This document shows, one piece after another, positions 45,088-53,621 of a stretch of 64,000 nt of DNA. Within the stretch, counting starts at the first letter, position 1; every line of letters starts with the position of its first letter. The notes under the pieces are model-generated. The model made no database searches. It saw nothing but the letters and a program-made list of their open reading frames with translations, and was not told where the DNA came from. This stretch comes from Verrucomicrobiota bacterium (lineage in GTDB: Bacteria > Verrucomicrobiota > Verrucomicrobiia > Limisphaerales > UBA11320), in assembly GCA_016199985.1 (NCBI GenBank), contig JACQFQ010000015.1, positions 1 to 64,000 of the forward strand, read 5' to 3'. The translations under genes and the position numbers were made by a program.

Positions 45088-46446
45088 TCAGGCCGCGGAC
45101 GCCGCGGATTCCCCGGTGGCAAGATAAGAGCGCTCCTTGTACAACATGGCGTAGGGGACGTAGAGAATAGCCGCGACCGCCATGAACGCTGAGAAAGCGA
45201 GATAGTAGCTCGACCCCTCAAGCCGCAACGTGCCATCGGGATTCTGGATGTAGTGGTTCACCACCGCCGTGACGGCGTTGCCCAGCCCGATCGAGGCCAG
45301 CATAATGGACATGATCAACGACTTCATGGCCGGGGGCGCCTGGCGGTAGGAGAACTCCAGGCATGTGCCGAAAGCCAACACCTCGCCCGCGGTCAGCAGC
45401 GCGTGCCCCAGCAGCTGCCATCCCACGTTAGGCGTCGACCCGGCGGCGATCTGACGCTCAATCCAAGCCGAGAGCCAGAAAGCGAGCACGGGCAGGCTGA
45501 GTCCGAGTCCGATCTTGCGCAGGGCCGTGAACCGGACAAAGCGGTTCACGAAGGGATAGACGACGTAGGAGAACAGCGGAATGAACACCAGCACGAGGGC
45601 TGGATTCACGGCCGCGATCTGGGAAGCGAGCCACTCATGGCCTAGAAAATGAAGATCCATCTTCGCGGCCTGAAGCACCCACGCGGAGTACGCCTGATCC
45701 GCAAGGCACCAGAAGACCGCGATGAACAATGAGAGGCCGGCGATCGCCGCCATCCCTCCCAGCCCCGCTCGACTGAACGCCTCACGGGCAAACTTCCTTC
45801 CCGCCGGAGGGATGTGCGCAAAGCTGTGGCGTCCCGCCCAGAACACCAGCGTTGCGAATCCCATCAGGGCCCCTGGAACGCCGAACGCCAGACGCGGCCC
45901 ATAGTCATGCAGAAGCCAGGGAATCAAAAGCATCGCGGCGGAGGACCCCGTATTGATCGAGAAGTAAAACCAGTAGAAAACTTTCTCCAACATGTGGCGG
46001 TTCCCGGCGCCGAACTGGTCTCCGACATGCGCCGAGACGCAGGGCTTGATTCCGCCGGCGCCGATCGCGATCAGCGTGAGCCCCACGGTCAAACCGACCA
46101 TCGTGTCATCGACGGCCAAAGCCAGATGCCCCAGGCAATAGACCACCGACAACGACAGGATTGTGAGGTATTTCCCCAGAAAGATGTCGGAGAGCAGGGC
46201 GCCGACGATCGGGAGCAAGTACGCCGCGGACTGGAACGTGTGATACTTCTCCATCGCCTCGGCCCCGCTGAGCGGTGAGACAGCCCCGCTGGCGTTGTGC
46301 AGATACTGCGTCATGAAGGTCATCAGGATCGAACGCATGCCATAGTAGCTGAAGCGCTCGGCGGCCTCGTTGCCGATGATGAAAGGAATCCCCGGAGGCA
46401 TGGTGGCGAGGGGAAACGGCTGGGTGGCGTAGGGTTTGCGTGGCAT
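45088..46446 (-). CDS. POT-family proton-coupled oligopeptide transporter, 452 aa
   Basis: A major-facilitator member of the PTR2/POT family. The proton-coupling ExxER motif is GNEAAERFSYYGMR (residues 25-38), followed by LLPIVGALLSDIFLGKY and the PTR signature region GAGGIKPCVSAHVGDQF. FYWFYFSINTGS is also diagnostic. Twelve or more membrane segments are visible. It takes up di- and tripeptides using the proton gradient. The gene is monocistronic in appearance: 81 bases separate it from the end of the DUF1501 gene and 95 from the SDR start. Length agrees with bacterial members of the family. Confidence 0.92.
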   Translation of the reverse strand: MPRKPYATQPFPLATMPPGIPFIIGNEAAERFSYYGMRSILMTFMTQYLHNASGAVSPLSGAEAMEKYHTFQSAAYLLPIVGALLSDIFLGKYLTILSLSVVYCLGHLALAVDDTMVGLTVGLTLIAIGAGGIKPCVSAHVGDQFGAGNRHMLEKVFYWFYFSINTGSSAAMLLIPWLLHDYGPRLAFGVPGALMGFATLVFWAGRHSFAHIPPAGRKFAREAFSRAGLGGMAAIAGLSLFIAVFWCLADQAYSAWVLQAAKMDLHFLGHEWLASQIAAVNPALVLVFIPLFSYVVYPFVNRFVRFTALRKIGLGLSLPVLAFWLSAWIERQIAAGSTPNVGWQLLGHALLTAGEVLAFGTCLEFSYRQAPPAMKSLIMSIMLASIGLGNAVTAVVNHYIQNPDGTLRLEGSSYYLAFSAFMAVAAILYVPYAMLYKERSYLATGESAASAA

Positions 46447-46527
46447 GAGATCGGAGTTCGGCGCAAAGAAAGCCGCAGCCAGGGCCTGAGTCCAAGCAAA
46501 TTTGTCGCCCTAATCTTATCAGCGATC

Positions 46528-47976
46528 CTATCCGCATAGGGCGTGGACAACGCGGCCTGCGACATCGGTGAGACGGAAGTCGCGCCCGGCGTAGCGATAC
46601 GTCAGCCGCTCGTGGTCGAATCCGAGGAGATGCAGTATCGTGGCGTGGAGGTCGTGGACATGCACCTCGTTCTCCACCGCGCGGAAGCCGAACTCGTCCG
46701 TAGCCCCGTACGACATCCCCCCGCGAACTCCCCCGCCCGCCATCCAAAGCGAAAAGCCGTATGGATTATGATCGCGCCCAAGCTTCGATTTGCCCGAGTT
46801 CTCAATCTCCACCGTCGGGGTTCGCCCAAACTCGCCGGTGAACAGAACCAATGTGTCGTCCAGCAATCCGCGCTGCTTCAGATCCACGAGAAACGCCGCC
46901 ACGGGCTGATCGATGTCGCGGGCGTTTTGGGCGTGCGCCTTCTCAATGTTCTCGTGGTTGTCCCAGGGCTGCCCCGCTCCATGCCAGAGCTGCACGAACC
47001 GGACGCCCCGCTCCAGCAAGCGGCGGGCGATCAGGGTCTGACGCCCATGGATCGTGTCTCCGTACGCCTCCCGGACGTGTTTCGGCTCCCGGGTCACATC
47101 GAACGCGTCGGACGCCTCACGCTGCATCCGATAGGCCAGCTCAAAGGATTGAATCCGGGCCTCCAGGGCCGCGTCGCCTGGACGCGCCTCCGCGTGAGCC
47201 CGGTTCATGCGCCGCAAGAGCTCGAGCTGCCTCCACTGCCCTTCCGCCGATGTCGCGTGGTTCTGGATGTTCTCCACCAGCTGCTCCGCCCTGGAGTGGC
47301 GGGTGTCCACATAGGTGCCCTGAAAGCTCCCCGGAAGAAAGCCGGACTGCCAGTTCTCCGCCTCCTTGATCGGATAGCCCCCGGGACACATCGCCACGAA
47401 CCCGGGAAGGTTTTGGTTCTCCGTTCCCAATCCATAGGTCACCCACGAGCCCATGCTCGGACGGCTCTGCACCGCGTCGCCGCAGTTCATCAGCATCAGG
47501 GAAGGCTCGTGATTGGGAAGATTGGCGCGCATCGAGCGAACCACGCAGAGGAGGTCCGCTTGCTCGGCGATTCGCGGGAACAGGTCGCTGATCTCGAGCC
47601 CGCTCCGGCCGCGCTGGCGAAACGGAAACAAGCTCGGGAACGCCGCGCCCGTCTTCCGCTCCGTTCTCAGATTCGCGTAGGGCAGAGGCTTTCCCGCGTA
47701 ACGCTCCAGCGCGGGCTTGGGATCGAAGCTGTCGATGTGGGACAGCCCGCCGTTCAGGAAAAAGTGCGCCACCCGGCGCGCCCGGGGCCTGTAGTGCGGC
47801 GGCTTGCCCGCGGCCGCGTTGAGGAATCCCGGCGACTCGGCCGCGCCGCTCCGCAGCGACTCCGCCAGCAACGACGACAGTCCCAAGGACCCCAGGCCCA
47901 TGCCGCTCCGACGAAGCAGCTCGCGGCGGGAGAAGCCCTCGGGTCTTGCGGCAAATCGTGACGGGATAGGGGGCAT
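46528..47976 (-). CDS. DUF1501 (sulfatase-like) Tat-exported protein, 482 aa
   Basis: A twin-arginine signal is visible (FSRRELLRRSGMGLGSLGLSSLLAES). The mature part has the DUF1501 features: AHFFLNGGLSHIDSFDPKP, the central GSWVTYGLGTENQNLPGF, RFVQLWHGAGQPWDNHENI, LFTGEFGRTP, GRDHNPYGFSLWMAGGGVRGG and the end HATILHLLGFDHERLTYRYAGRDFRLTDV. The alkaline-phosphatase-like fold suggests metal-dependent hydrolysis, with Asp/His ligands, but no enzyme activity is established. It lies six bases after the PSD1/PSCyt gene. This pair is expanded in Planctomycetota and Verrucomicrobiota and is commonly proposed to act on sulfated or complex polysaccharides. Confidence 0.93.
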   Translation of the reverse strand: MPPIPSRFAARPEGFSRRELLRRSGMGLGSLGLSSLLAESLRSGAAESPGFLNAAAGKPPHYRPRARRVAHFFLNGGLSHIDSFDPKPALERYAGKPLPYANLRTERKTGAAFPSLFPFRQRGRSGLEISDLFPRIAEQADLLCVVRSMRANLPNHEPSLMLMNCGDAVQSRPSMGSWVTYGLGTENQNLPGFVAMCPGGYPIKEAENWQSGFLPGSFQGTYVDTRHSRAEQLVENIQNHATSAEGQWRQLELLRRMNRAHAEARPGDAALEARIQSFELAYRMQREASDAFDVTREPKHVREAYGDTIHGRQTLIARRLLERGVRFVQLWHGAGQPWDNHENIEKAHAQNARDIDQPVAAFLVDLKQRGLLDDTLVLFTGEFGRTPTVEIENSGKSKLGRDHNPYGFSLWMAGGGVRGGMSYGATDEFGFRAVENEVHVHDLHATILHLLGFDHERLTYRYAGRDFRLTDVAGRVVHALCG

Positions 47977-47982
47977 GCGAAA

Positions 47983-50481
47983 TCAGTCGATGAACACAAA
48001 CTCGTTGGAAAGCAAAAGAACATGCGCCAGCTGCGACCATTCGTCCACGTTGCGACGCAGATCGAGCGGTCCGATCAGGCCCTCCGGAACCGCCGGCGCC
48101 GAGGCGCGCTCCCGCTTCGCCAGCCGCAGAAAATCCGCGGCCGAAGCGCGCTCCGCCGATGTCGGCCCGCGGCGCAGCACCCGCTCGTACAGCGTCTGGA
48201 CGGCGTCGCCTTCGGACGCGATGCCTTTGAGTTGCGCGCCCAGGCAACGCGCGCGGTCCTGGGCGAACGGATGGTTCATGAGGAAAAGCGACTGTTGAGG
48301 AACCGTGGTCTCGGCGCGACGCGGAGTGTGGGCGTCCGGATTCGCGAAATCGAACAAACGCATCGCGCCCGGAAGAAACTGACGATCAATGTAGCCGTAC
48401 ACGGCCCGGCGATGGCTGAAGGGCTCCTGGAAAAGCGGCGCGGGCCGACCGCCCATCGTGCCGTCGAGTTCACCGCTCACCAGCAGCAATGAGTCCCTCA
48501 GCGATTCGAAGTCGAGCCGGCGGCGTGTGTGGCGCCCCAGCCAGCGATTCTCCGGATCGCGCGTCATTCCATCGCCCCCGGCCACGCTTTGCTGCTGATA
48601 AACGGTCGAGGTCAGGATGAGTCGATGCAGGGCCTTGGTCGACCATCCCCCAGTCATGAAATGGACGGCCAGCCAATCCAGCAGCTCCGGGTGGCTCGGC
48701 GCCTCGGAACGCATCCCGAAGTCGCTGGGCGTCTTCACCAGGCCGGCGCCAAAATGCTGCATCCACACGCGATTCACCCAAACCCTGGCGGTGAGCGGAT
48801 TGCGGGATGAGGCGATGGCCTCCGCCAGCTCGCGACGCCCGCTGCCCTGAATGAAGGGCTTCCGATGAGTTCCTTCAATGATCTCCAGGTATTGACGAGG
48901 CGCCTCCTCGCCCTTCGACGCCGGATTGCCCCGCTTGAACACCCGCGCCTGGCGCGACTCCGCGCGATCGCGCAAGATCACCGCGTAGGGCGCCGGCGTC
49001 GGAGCGTCGACGAGATACGAGTCGATGCTCTTCTGAAGCCCGGCCAGTTCCACCCTGCCCGCCTCGCCAAAGAACCACTCGAGCTCCACCACCGATCCCG
49101 AAGGCACTCGCGCCGGTGAATCCGCCCCCATCAACACTTCGCGCAGGGCCTCGCGCCCGGGATCCGTCGAGCCCGGCGCGGTCGCCTCCTTTGTCGCGTC
49201 GCTGAGGAGACTGGCGTAGATCTCCGCCATCTCCTGAGCGCTCCCGGGCTTCTTGGCTTGGAAGGCGCCTCTGACGATCGGGTTCAGCTCTGATCCATGA
49301 TCGCGATCCAGTTGCGTCCATGCCTCGCGCGCTCGCGCCGCATAGTCGGTGGCCGGTAATCGGGCCAACGCGAACCACGGAGCGAACACCGGATCGAACC
49401 CTTGGGCCCGATGCTCCAAATAGGAGTGCCACTGCCGAACAATCACCGGGTTGAGCTCCTCTTCGTCGCGGATTTCGTAGAATTCCTCCGTGGGGAGGCT
49501 CTCCACGTTCAGCACGGCCTTGAGATAGTCCCCGGCCTTCCGACGGAAGACCTGCGACGCCGTCTGCCGACGACGCTCGAAGGCCTTTTGCAGCTTGTCC
49601 TCCCGTTCGTGAAGGCCGCGCAGGAAATCGGCGCAGCGCGGATCCTTCTCCAGCGCCGGATCCACCGGGACGAGCTGCTCATAGCTCGCGTCGAACACTC
49701 CGTAGAGCGAGTAGTAATCGCGCGTCGGAATGGGATCGAACTTGTGGTCGTGACAACGCGCGCAGGAGACAGTGAGGGCTTGCGTGGCGCGTAGAACCGT
49801 GTCGATGCGATCGTCGATGATGTCGTGCGTTACGCCGAGGAAACGCCGTCCCAAGGTGATGAAGCCGAGGGCGGCGAGATTCCCGCGCGGTGTGTCGTAC
49901 TGATCGGCCGCGATCTGGAGCCGCAGGAATTCGTCATAGGGAAGATCCCGGTTGAACGCCTCGATCACCCAATCGCGATAGAGAGCGGCGTGAACGAAGC
50001 GGGATTCCTCGCGTTCGCTATACACGTATCCCTTGGTGTCGGAGTAGCGGGCGGCGTCGAGCCAGAATCGCCCCCATCGCTCCCCGTACTGCGGCGCCGC
50101 AAGCAATCGATCCACCACCCGCTCCCACGCGTCGGGGCGGGCGTCGGACTGAAACGCTTGGATCTCTTCCATTGTGGGGGGCAGTCCAAGCAAATCATAG
50201 GTCGCGCGGCGGATCAGGGCGCGTCGATCCGCGGCCGGGGCGGGCTCGATGCCGTGACGCTCCAGCGACGCCAGGATGAAAGCGTCGATCGATGTTCGCG
50301 GCCAGCGTGTGTTCCGGATGGCGGGGAGGGATTTGTCCGTGGGAGGCTGAAAGGCCCAGTGCGCCCGTTGCGCGGCGGAGAAAGGCGATGCGGGCGTCGA
50401 AGCTGACGAATCGGAGGCGCGCAGCCGCCCCGAAACCACGGCGGCTCCGGCGAGAAGAATGCAAAGAATCTTCGTGTCCAT
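47983..50481 (-). CDS. DUF1549/DUF1553 (PSD1-type) exported protein, 832 aa
   Basis: Signal peptide MDTKILCILLAGAAVVSG from ATG 50481. Then the DUF1549 domain (AHWAFQPP, IDAFILASLERHGIEPAPAADRRALIRRATYDLLGLPPT, GERWGRFWLDAARYSDT). It includes a c-type haem motif CARCH in SCARCHDHKFDPIPTRDYYSL. The C-terminal half is DUF1553 (GRRELAEAIASSRNPLTARVWVNRVWMQHFG, ending LLLSNEFVFID). The N-terminal PSCyt1 domain present in many family members is missing, and a lone PSCyt1-like protein is encoded at 20729. It precedes the DUF1501 gene, with which it is almost always paired. The biochemical role is not known. Confidence 0.92.
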   Translation of the reverse strand: MDTKILCILLAGAAVVSGRLRASDSSASTPASPFSAAQRAHWAFQPPTDKSLPAIRNTRWPRTSIDAFILASLERHGIEPAPAADRRALIRRATYDLLGLPPTMEEIQAFQSDARPDAWERVVDRLLAAPQYGERWGRFWLDAARYSDTKGYVYSEREESRFVHAALYRDWVIEAFNRDLPYDEFLRLQIAADQYDTPRGNLAALGFITLGRRFLGVTHDIIDDRIDTVLRATQALTVSCARCHDHKFDPIPTRDYYSLYGVFDASYEQLVPVDPALEKDPRCADFLRGLHEREDKLQKAFERRRQTASQVFRRKAGDYLKAVLNVESLPTEEFYEIRDEEELNPVIVRQWHSYLEHRAQGFDPVFAPWFALARLPATDYAARAREAWTQLDRDHGSELNPIVRGAFQAKKPGSAQEMAEIYASLLSDATKEATAPGSTDPGREALREVLMGADSPARVPSGSVVELEWFFGEAGRVELAGLQKSIDSYLVDAPTPAPYAVILRDRAESRQARVFKRGNPASKGEEAPRQYLEIIEGTHRKPFIQGSGRRELAEAIASSRNPLTARVWVNRVWMQHFGAGLVKTPSDFGMRSEAPSHPELLDWLAVHFMTGGWSTKALHRLILTSTVYQQQSVAGGDGMTRDPENRWLGRHTRRRLDFESLRDSLLLVSGELDGTMGGRPAPLFQEPFSHRRAVYGYIDRQFLPGAMRLFDFANPDAHTPRRAETTVPQQSLFLMNHPFAQDRARCLGAQLKGIASEGDAVQTLYERVLRRGPTSAERASAADFLRLAKRERASAPAVPEGLIGPLDLRRNVDEWSQLAHVLLLSNEFVFID

Positions 50482-50609
50482 TCGCAACAGCGCCCAGGCC
50501 CCGCAGCCGACCTGGGCCGTCATCCAAGGCGAAGTCGAGGGCACTCGAGGAGGCTAGTCCGAAGAGCCGGGAGGGTGAAGACGAAAGAACGCGCGCGCGG
50601 GAGCCTTGC

Positions 50610-51908
50610 CTATCCGTAGCGGCGCTTCAGACGCTGGGCGTCGTAGCGGGCCCGCTCGCAGGACGTCATCCTCGCGAAATCAGGCAGGCCCGCGCCCAGC
50701 GTGGGCCAGGCGGGCTCGGCGGAAGCGACAGCGGTGGTCGCTGGGGCCGATGGCGAACCCGAGGGGACTGCCGCGGAACCCGTCTTCCGTTCGGCAAGAG
50801 GATTGTTCTTCACGTCCACGCTGGAACGGCTGGAGCCTCCGCCGTAGCTCATGGCCTGGTTGGTGATCTCCAGATCCTTTTCGAGGGTCAGCCGCGGACG
50901 GATTCCCTTCGCCTGCAAAATGCCGTGATAAGCCCGCACCGCTTCCTCGGGCGAAACGCGCCCGTCGGTGATCAGGCGCAGCATCTCGATGAACGCGAGC
51001 TGGTGCTCCGCGTTGTTGATCTTCCGTCCGAACAAGGCCACGCGCGCGCCGTATTTCTGGGCGTCATGGATCAGCTTGAACGCGTCGTACGTCGTGCCGG
51101 CGCTTCCGCCCAGGATTCCCACCACCAGGTTGGGATCGTACTGCGCGAGCTCCTCCATCAATCGCGGCCCGTGGTACGCGATCTTCAGGAAGTCCGGCCG
51201 TCCCGCCTCGGTGACTCCGGCCAGCGCGCGAACGATGTTGTCGTTGATGAACTCGCCGAGCTTCTCAGGCGGGATGCGGCTGTCCACGTTCGGGTCGAAG
51301 ACTTCGAGGAAATATCTAAAGCGCTTCCGCTCGGCCTCCTCGCGGAAGGCCTTGAAGGCCTCGAGCGTCGCGCGGTCCTGATCCAGCTCGTTGACAAAAG
51401 TGACTGAATAGAGCCCGAGATTCGCGCCGGGAAAAGGCGAGCTGTCTCGATCGCACTCGGCCTGCCCGCATTGGATGTGGTCGATGCTCGCGCTGCGAAA
51501 AGGCTGCGCTGGCCGCTGGATATAGCTGCCATGCCGGACCGCCCACACATCCGTGGTGTCGTTGGCGCGCGCGGCGGGAGTGACCTGGGAGTCGCGGAAC
51601 AAGGCCTCCTTGATGGACAGCTGCTCATTGACGGACGCGGACATCAGCATGATGTCCACCGCGCCCTGGCGAACGACGTCGCGAATGATGTCGAGGAACT
51701 CGGGAAGATTTCGGTGGCCGAACTCCTCGCGACTCCAAACCTCGGGGGAGAACTGGGCCGGGCGCGCGCCTGCGCTCGAAAGGTAGCCTCGGGGGCCGGG
51801 GGCCCTGATGCCAAACGCCATGTCGGCGTCCTTCGCGTCCGCGAGGATGAAGGCGCGCGACGAACGATCCGCCCGAATCTCTTTGAGCTTGGCGTCGAGT
51901 GATTTCAT
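50610..51908 (-). CDS. BMC-operon protein: TIM-barrel aldolase-like with C-terminal encapsulation-like tail, 432 aa
   Basis: The last gene of the BMC operon. Repeated beta/alpha units are visible (RAFILADAKDADMAFG, FRYFLEVFDPN, PDFLKIAYHGPRL, NLVVGILGGSAGTTYDAFKLI, ARVALFGRKINNAEHQ). The Lys in FLKIAY, near residue 242, is where class I aldolases of the DeoC/LacD kind keep their Schiff-base Lys. After a glycine/serine turn come about 45 disordered residues, then a short amphipathic helix at the C-terminus (CERARYDAQRLKRRYG), like an encapsulation peptide. I use ATG 51908, 19 bases after the aldolase stop; GTG 51941 is an alternative. Similar proteins sit in other PVM-type BMC loci without known function. 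Activity is inferred. Confidence 0.65.
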   Translation of the reverse strand: MKSLDAKLKEIRADRSSRAFILADAKDADMAFGIRAPGPRGYLSSAGARPAQFSPEVWSREEFGHRNLPEFLDIIRDVVRQGAVDIMLMSASVNEQLSIKEALFRDSQVTPAARANDTTDVWAVRHGSYIQRPAQPFRSASIDHIQCGQAECDRDSSPFPGANLGLYSVTFVNELDQDRATLEAFKAFREEAERKRFRYFLEVFDPNVDSRIPPEKLGEFINDNIVRALAGVTEAGRPDFLKIAYHGPRLMEELAQYDPNLVVGILGGSAGTTYDAFKLIHDAQKYGARVALFGRKINNAEHQLAFIEMLRLITDGRVSPEEAVRAYHGILQAKGIRPRLTLEKDLEITNQAMSYGGGSSRSSVDVKNNPLAERKTGSAAVPSGSPSAPATTAVASAEPAWPTLGAGLPDFARMTSCERARYDAQRLKRRYG

Positions 51909-51927
51909 CGCGGAGCGGACCGACTCA

Positions 51928-52974
51928 CTAACGACCGCCACCGAGGATCTGGTCGGTGATCGCCTTGACCAGGGCCTCCGCCTCGCCGTCCAGCTTGGCG
52001 TCGGGCGCCGGGGTTCCCAACTGGGTGGGGACGCCGCAATTCACCCCAGGACGCCACTCTGAGTTGTCGCAGAGCTCGCACTCTTTCAGGCCGATCCGCG
52101 GATCGGGAATCCCCAGGCTCTGCTTGATCTTGAGAAGATCCTGAAGCTGGGTCGGAGTCATCGTCTGAGCCGGACGCCCCAACTGCGCGGTGACGAGCAC
52201 TGTGCGGCAGTAGGCCTCCAGAATCTCCATCTTAAAGTAGGCGTCCTCCACGCTCAGATGGCTCCACGACACAACGCCATGGTTCGCCATCAGAATGGTG
52301 TTGTGCTGATCCACAAGGTCCGCGACGAGCTTGCCCATCTCCGGCGTGCCTGGCGTCCGATACGGTGCGATTGCGACCGACGAGAACACCTCGTACTCAG
52401 GGATCATGCAGGTCGGCGGCTCCAGCCCGGCGACGGCGAACCCCGTGCTGTAGGGCGGATGACAATGCACGGTGGCGACCGCGCGAGGCTGCCGCTTCAT
52501 GATCTGCAGGTGCATGAGGATCTCGCTGGTGCGTTTCTTGACTCCCGCGAGCTGGTTGCCCTCGAAATCCACAAGGCACATGTCCGCGGGCTTCATGAAC
52601 CCCTTGCTCACGAGCGTCGGGGTGCAGAGAGCGACGTCCTCGCCCACGCGAATGGCGATATTGCCGCCGTTGCCGTCGACATACGCGCGTTGCCAGAGTC
52701 GTCGGCCGATGTCGCAGAGCTGCTCCTTCAAATCGTTGCAGGCGCTGGAATTGAAGTACGAGTCCAGATCGCCCTTGGAGCTCTTGGAGCTGAGCTTTGC
52801 CCCGCCGCCGGCGCCGGACCCGGATCCGGAAGCAGCGGAAGGCTTGCGAGAAGCGAATTCGCGCAGGGCGTCCTTGGCTGATGGAGTGAGGATCGCGTCC
52901 GCCGGATAGCCTTTGGGGTCGCCGCCCTTGGCGATGATCTCCTCGATGTCTTTGGCAGTGATGACAGCTGGCAT
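51928..52974 (-). CDS. Class II aldolase (fuculose/rhamnulose-1-phosphate type) of the BMC, 348 aa
   Basis: Cleaves a 6-deoxyketose 1-phosphate to dihydroxyacetone phosphate and lactaldehyde. The zinc site is visible in TVHCHPPYSTGF (His about 170 and 172) and ANHGVVSW, and the core domain spans about 75-280. The protein is much longer than the usual 215 residues. Residues 1-45 form an amphipathic helix region (VITAKDIEEIIAKGG) joined by a Gly/Ser linker, and the C-terminus is a second one (EAEALVKAITDQILGGG). Both look like encapsulation peptides. The ATG at 52974 has an AGGAA ribosome site; TTG 52989 is less likely. It lies 11 bases after the third BMC-P gene. Confidence 0.9.
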   Translation of the reverse strand: MPAVITAKDIEEIIAKGGDPKGYPADAILTPSAKDALREFASRKPSAASGSGSGAGGGAKLSSKSSKGDLDSYFNSSACNDLKEQLCDIGRRLWQRAYVDGNGGNIAIRVGEDVALCTPTLVSKGFMKPADMCLVDFEGNQLAGVKKRTSEILMHLQIMKRQPRAVATVHCHPPYSTGFAVAGLEPPTCMIPEYEVFSSVAIAPYRTPGTPEMGKLVADLVDQHNTILMANHGVVSWSHLSVEDAYFKMEILEAYCRTVLVTAQLGRPAQTMTPTQLQDLLKIKQSLGIPDPRIGLKECELCDNSEWRPGVNCGVPTQLGTPAPDAKLDGEAEALVKAITDQILGGGR

Positions 52975-52985
52975 AAATTCCTGGT

Positions 52986-53303
52986 TCAAGACCCCGAAGC
53001 CTCAGGCTTCGGATTGTAAAAAACATTGTCGATGAGCGCGGCGTTGATCGCGTCGATCGGAGGCGGCTTGTCGAAGGGCTGCGCGGCCTCGCGCCCCTCC
53101 ACGAACCCGATCGTGTCCCCCACCCCGCCGCCGAGCGAGTCGTACACGACCAGGCTGGAGTCCTTGCTGAGGCCGATCGGCCCTTCGGTCCCGCGCTGGA
53201 AATGCTCGCGCGTGAAGGGGCTCACGAGCAACCAGCGTCCGCCCTCGAGTTGGGGAACCACGACGCTGAGCGTGACGCGTCCAATGACGGCGCCGAGCCT
53301 CAT
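52986..53303 (-). CDS. BMC-P pentameric vertex shell protein, 105 aa
   Basis: EutN/CcmL-family protein that caps the vertices of the icosahedral shell as a pentamer. The family start MRLGAVIGRVTLSVVVPQLEGG, the central VVYDSLGGGVGDTIGFVEG and the end IDAINAALIDNVF are clear. It has a longer loop (about residues 29-45) than the two other BMC-P proteins of the operon. Its ATG overlaps the stop of the previous BMC-P gene in ATGA, so the two vertex proteins are made together. The 10-residue C-terminal tail is likely disordered. Confidence 0.94.
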   Translation of the reverse strand: MRLGAVIGRVTLSVVVPQLEGGRWLLVSPFTREHFQRGTEGPIGLSKDSSLVVYDSLGGGVGDTIGFVEGREAAQPFDKPPPIDAINAALIDNVFYNPKPEASGS

Positions 53304-53596
53304 GCTTTCTCATCCTCCGACGCGGTCGATCCCGGGCAGACCTCGTCAACGATGCCCACGATGATCCAGCGGGCCGGGCTGCGTGGATCGCCGACCGCGA
53401 CGCGCGCCGCCGAACCGTCGCTCGAAAGGATCACGCGTTGGTGCATCCCAGCGCCCAGCGAATCGATCGCCACCTGCGGCACGCCCTCAGGCCGCCCCAT
53501 CTGGCCGATCGGCTGGCAGATCACCAGCCGCCATCCCTCGAAACTCGGATGTTTCCGGGTGGCGGTGACGTTGCCTTCGACGCGGGCGAGGAGCAT
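53300..53596 (-). CDS. BMC-P pentameric vertex shell protein, 98 aa
   Basis: Second vertex-type protein of the EutN/CcmL family: MLLARVEGNVTATRKHPSFEGW, VAIDSLGAGMHQRVILSSDGS and WIIVGIVDEV. It is more like the BMC-P at 55157 than like the next gene, with which it overlaps by ATGA. It starts 25 bases after the aldehyde dehydrogenase stop. The C-terminal tail (TASEDEKA) is acidic and probably disordered. Three different vertex proteins are usual for PVM-type compartments; whether they mix in one pentamer or mark different vertices is unknown. Confidence 0.94.
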   Translation of the reverse strand: MLLARVEGNVTATRKHPSFEGWRLVICQPIGQMGRPEGVPQVAIDSLGAGMHQRVILSSDGSAARVAVGDPRSPARWIIVGIVDEVCPGSTASEDEKA

Positions 53597-53621
53597 GCGG
53601 GGCGATGGATGACCGTTGGCC

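Noticed and set aside
46543..47961. 472-codon open frame opposite the DUF1501 gene
   Set aside because: No domain motifs; the DUF1501 signatures and Tat signal are in the other strand.
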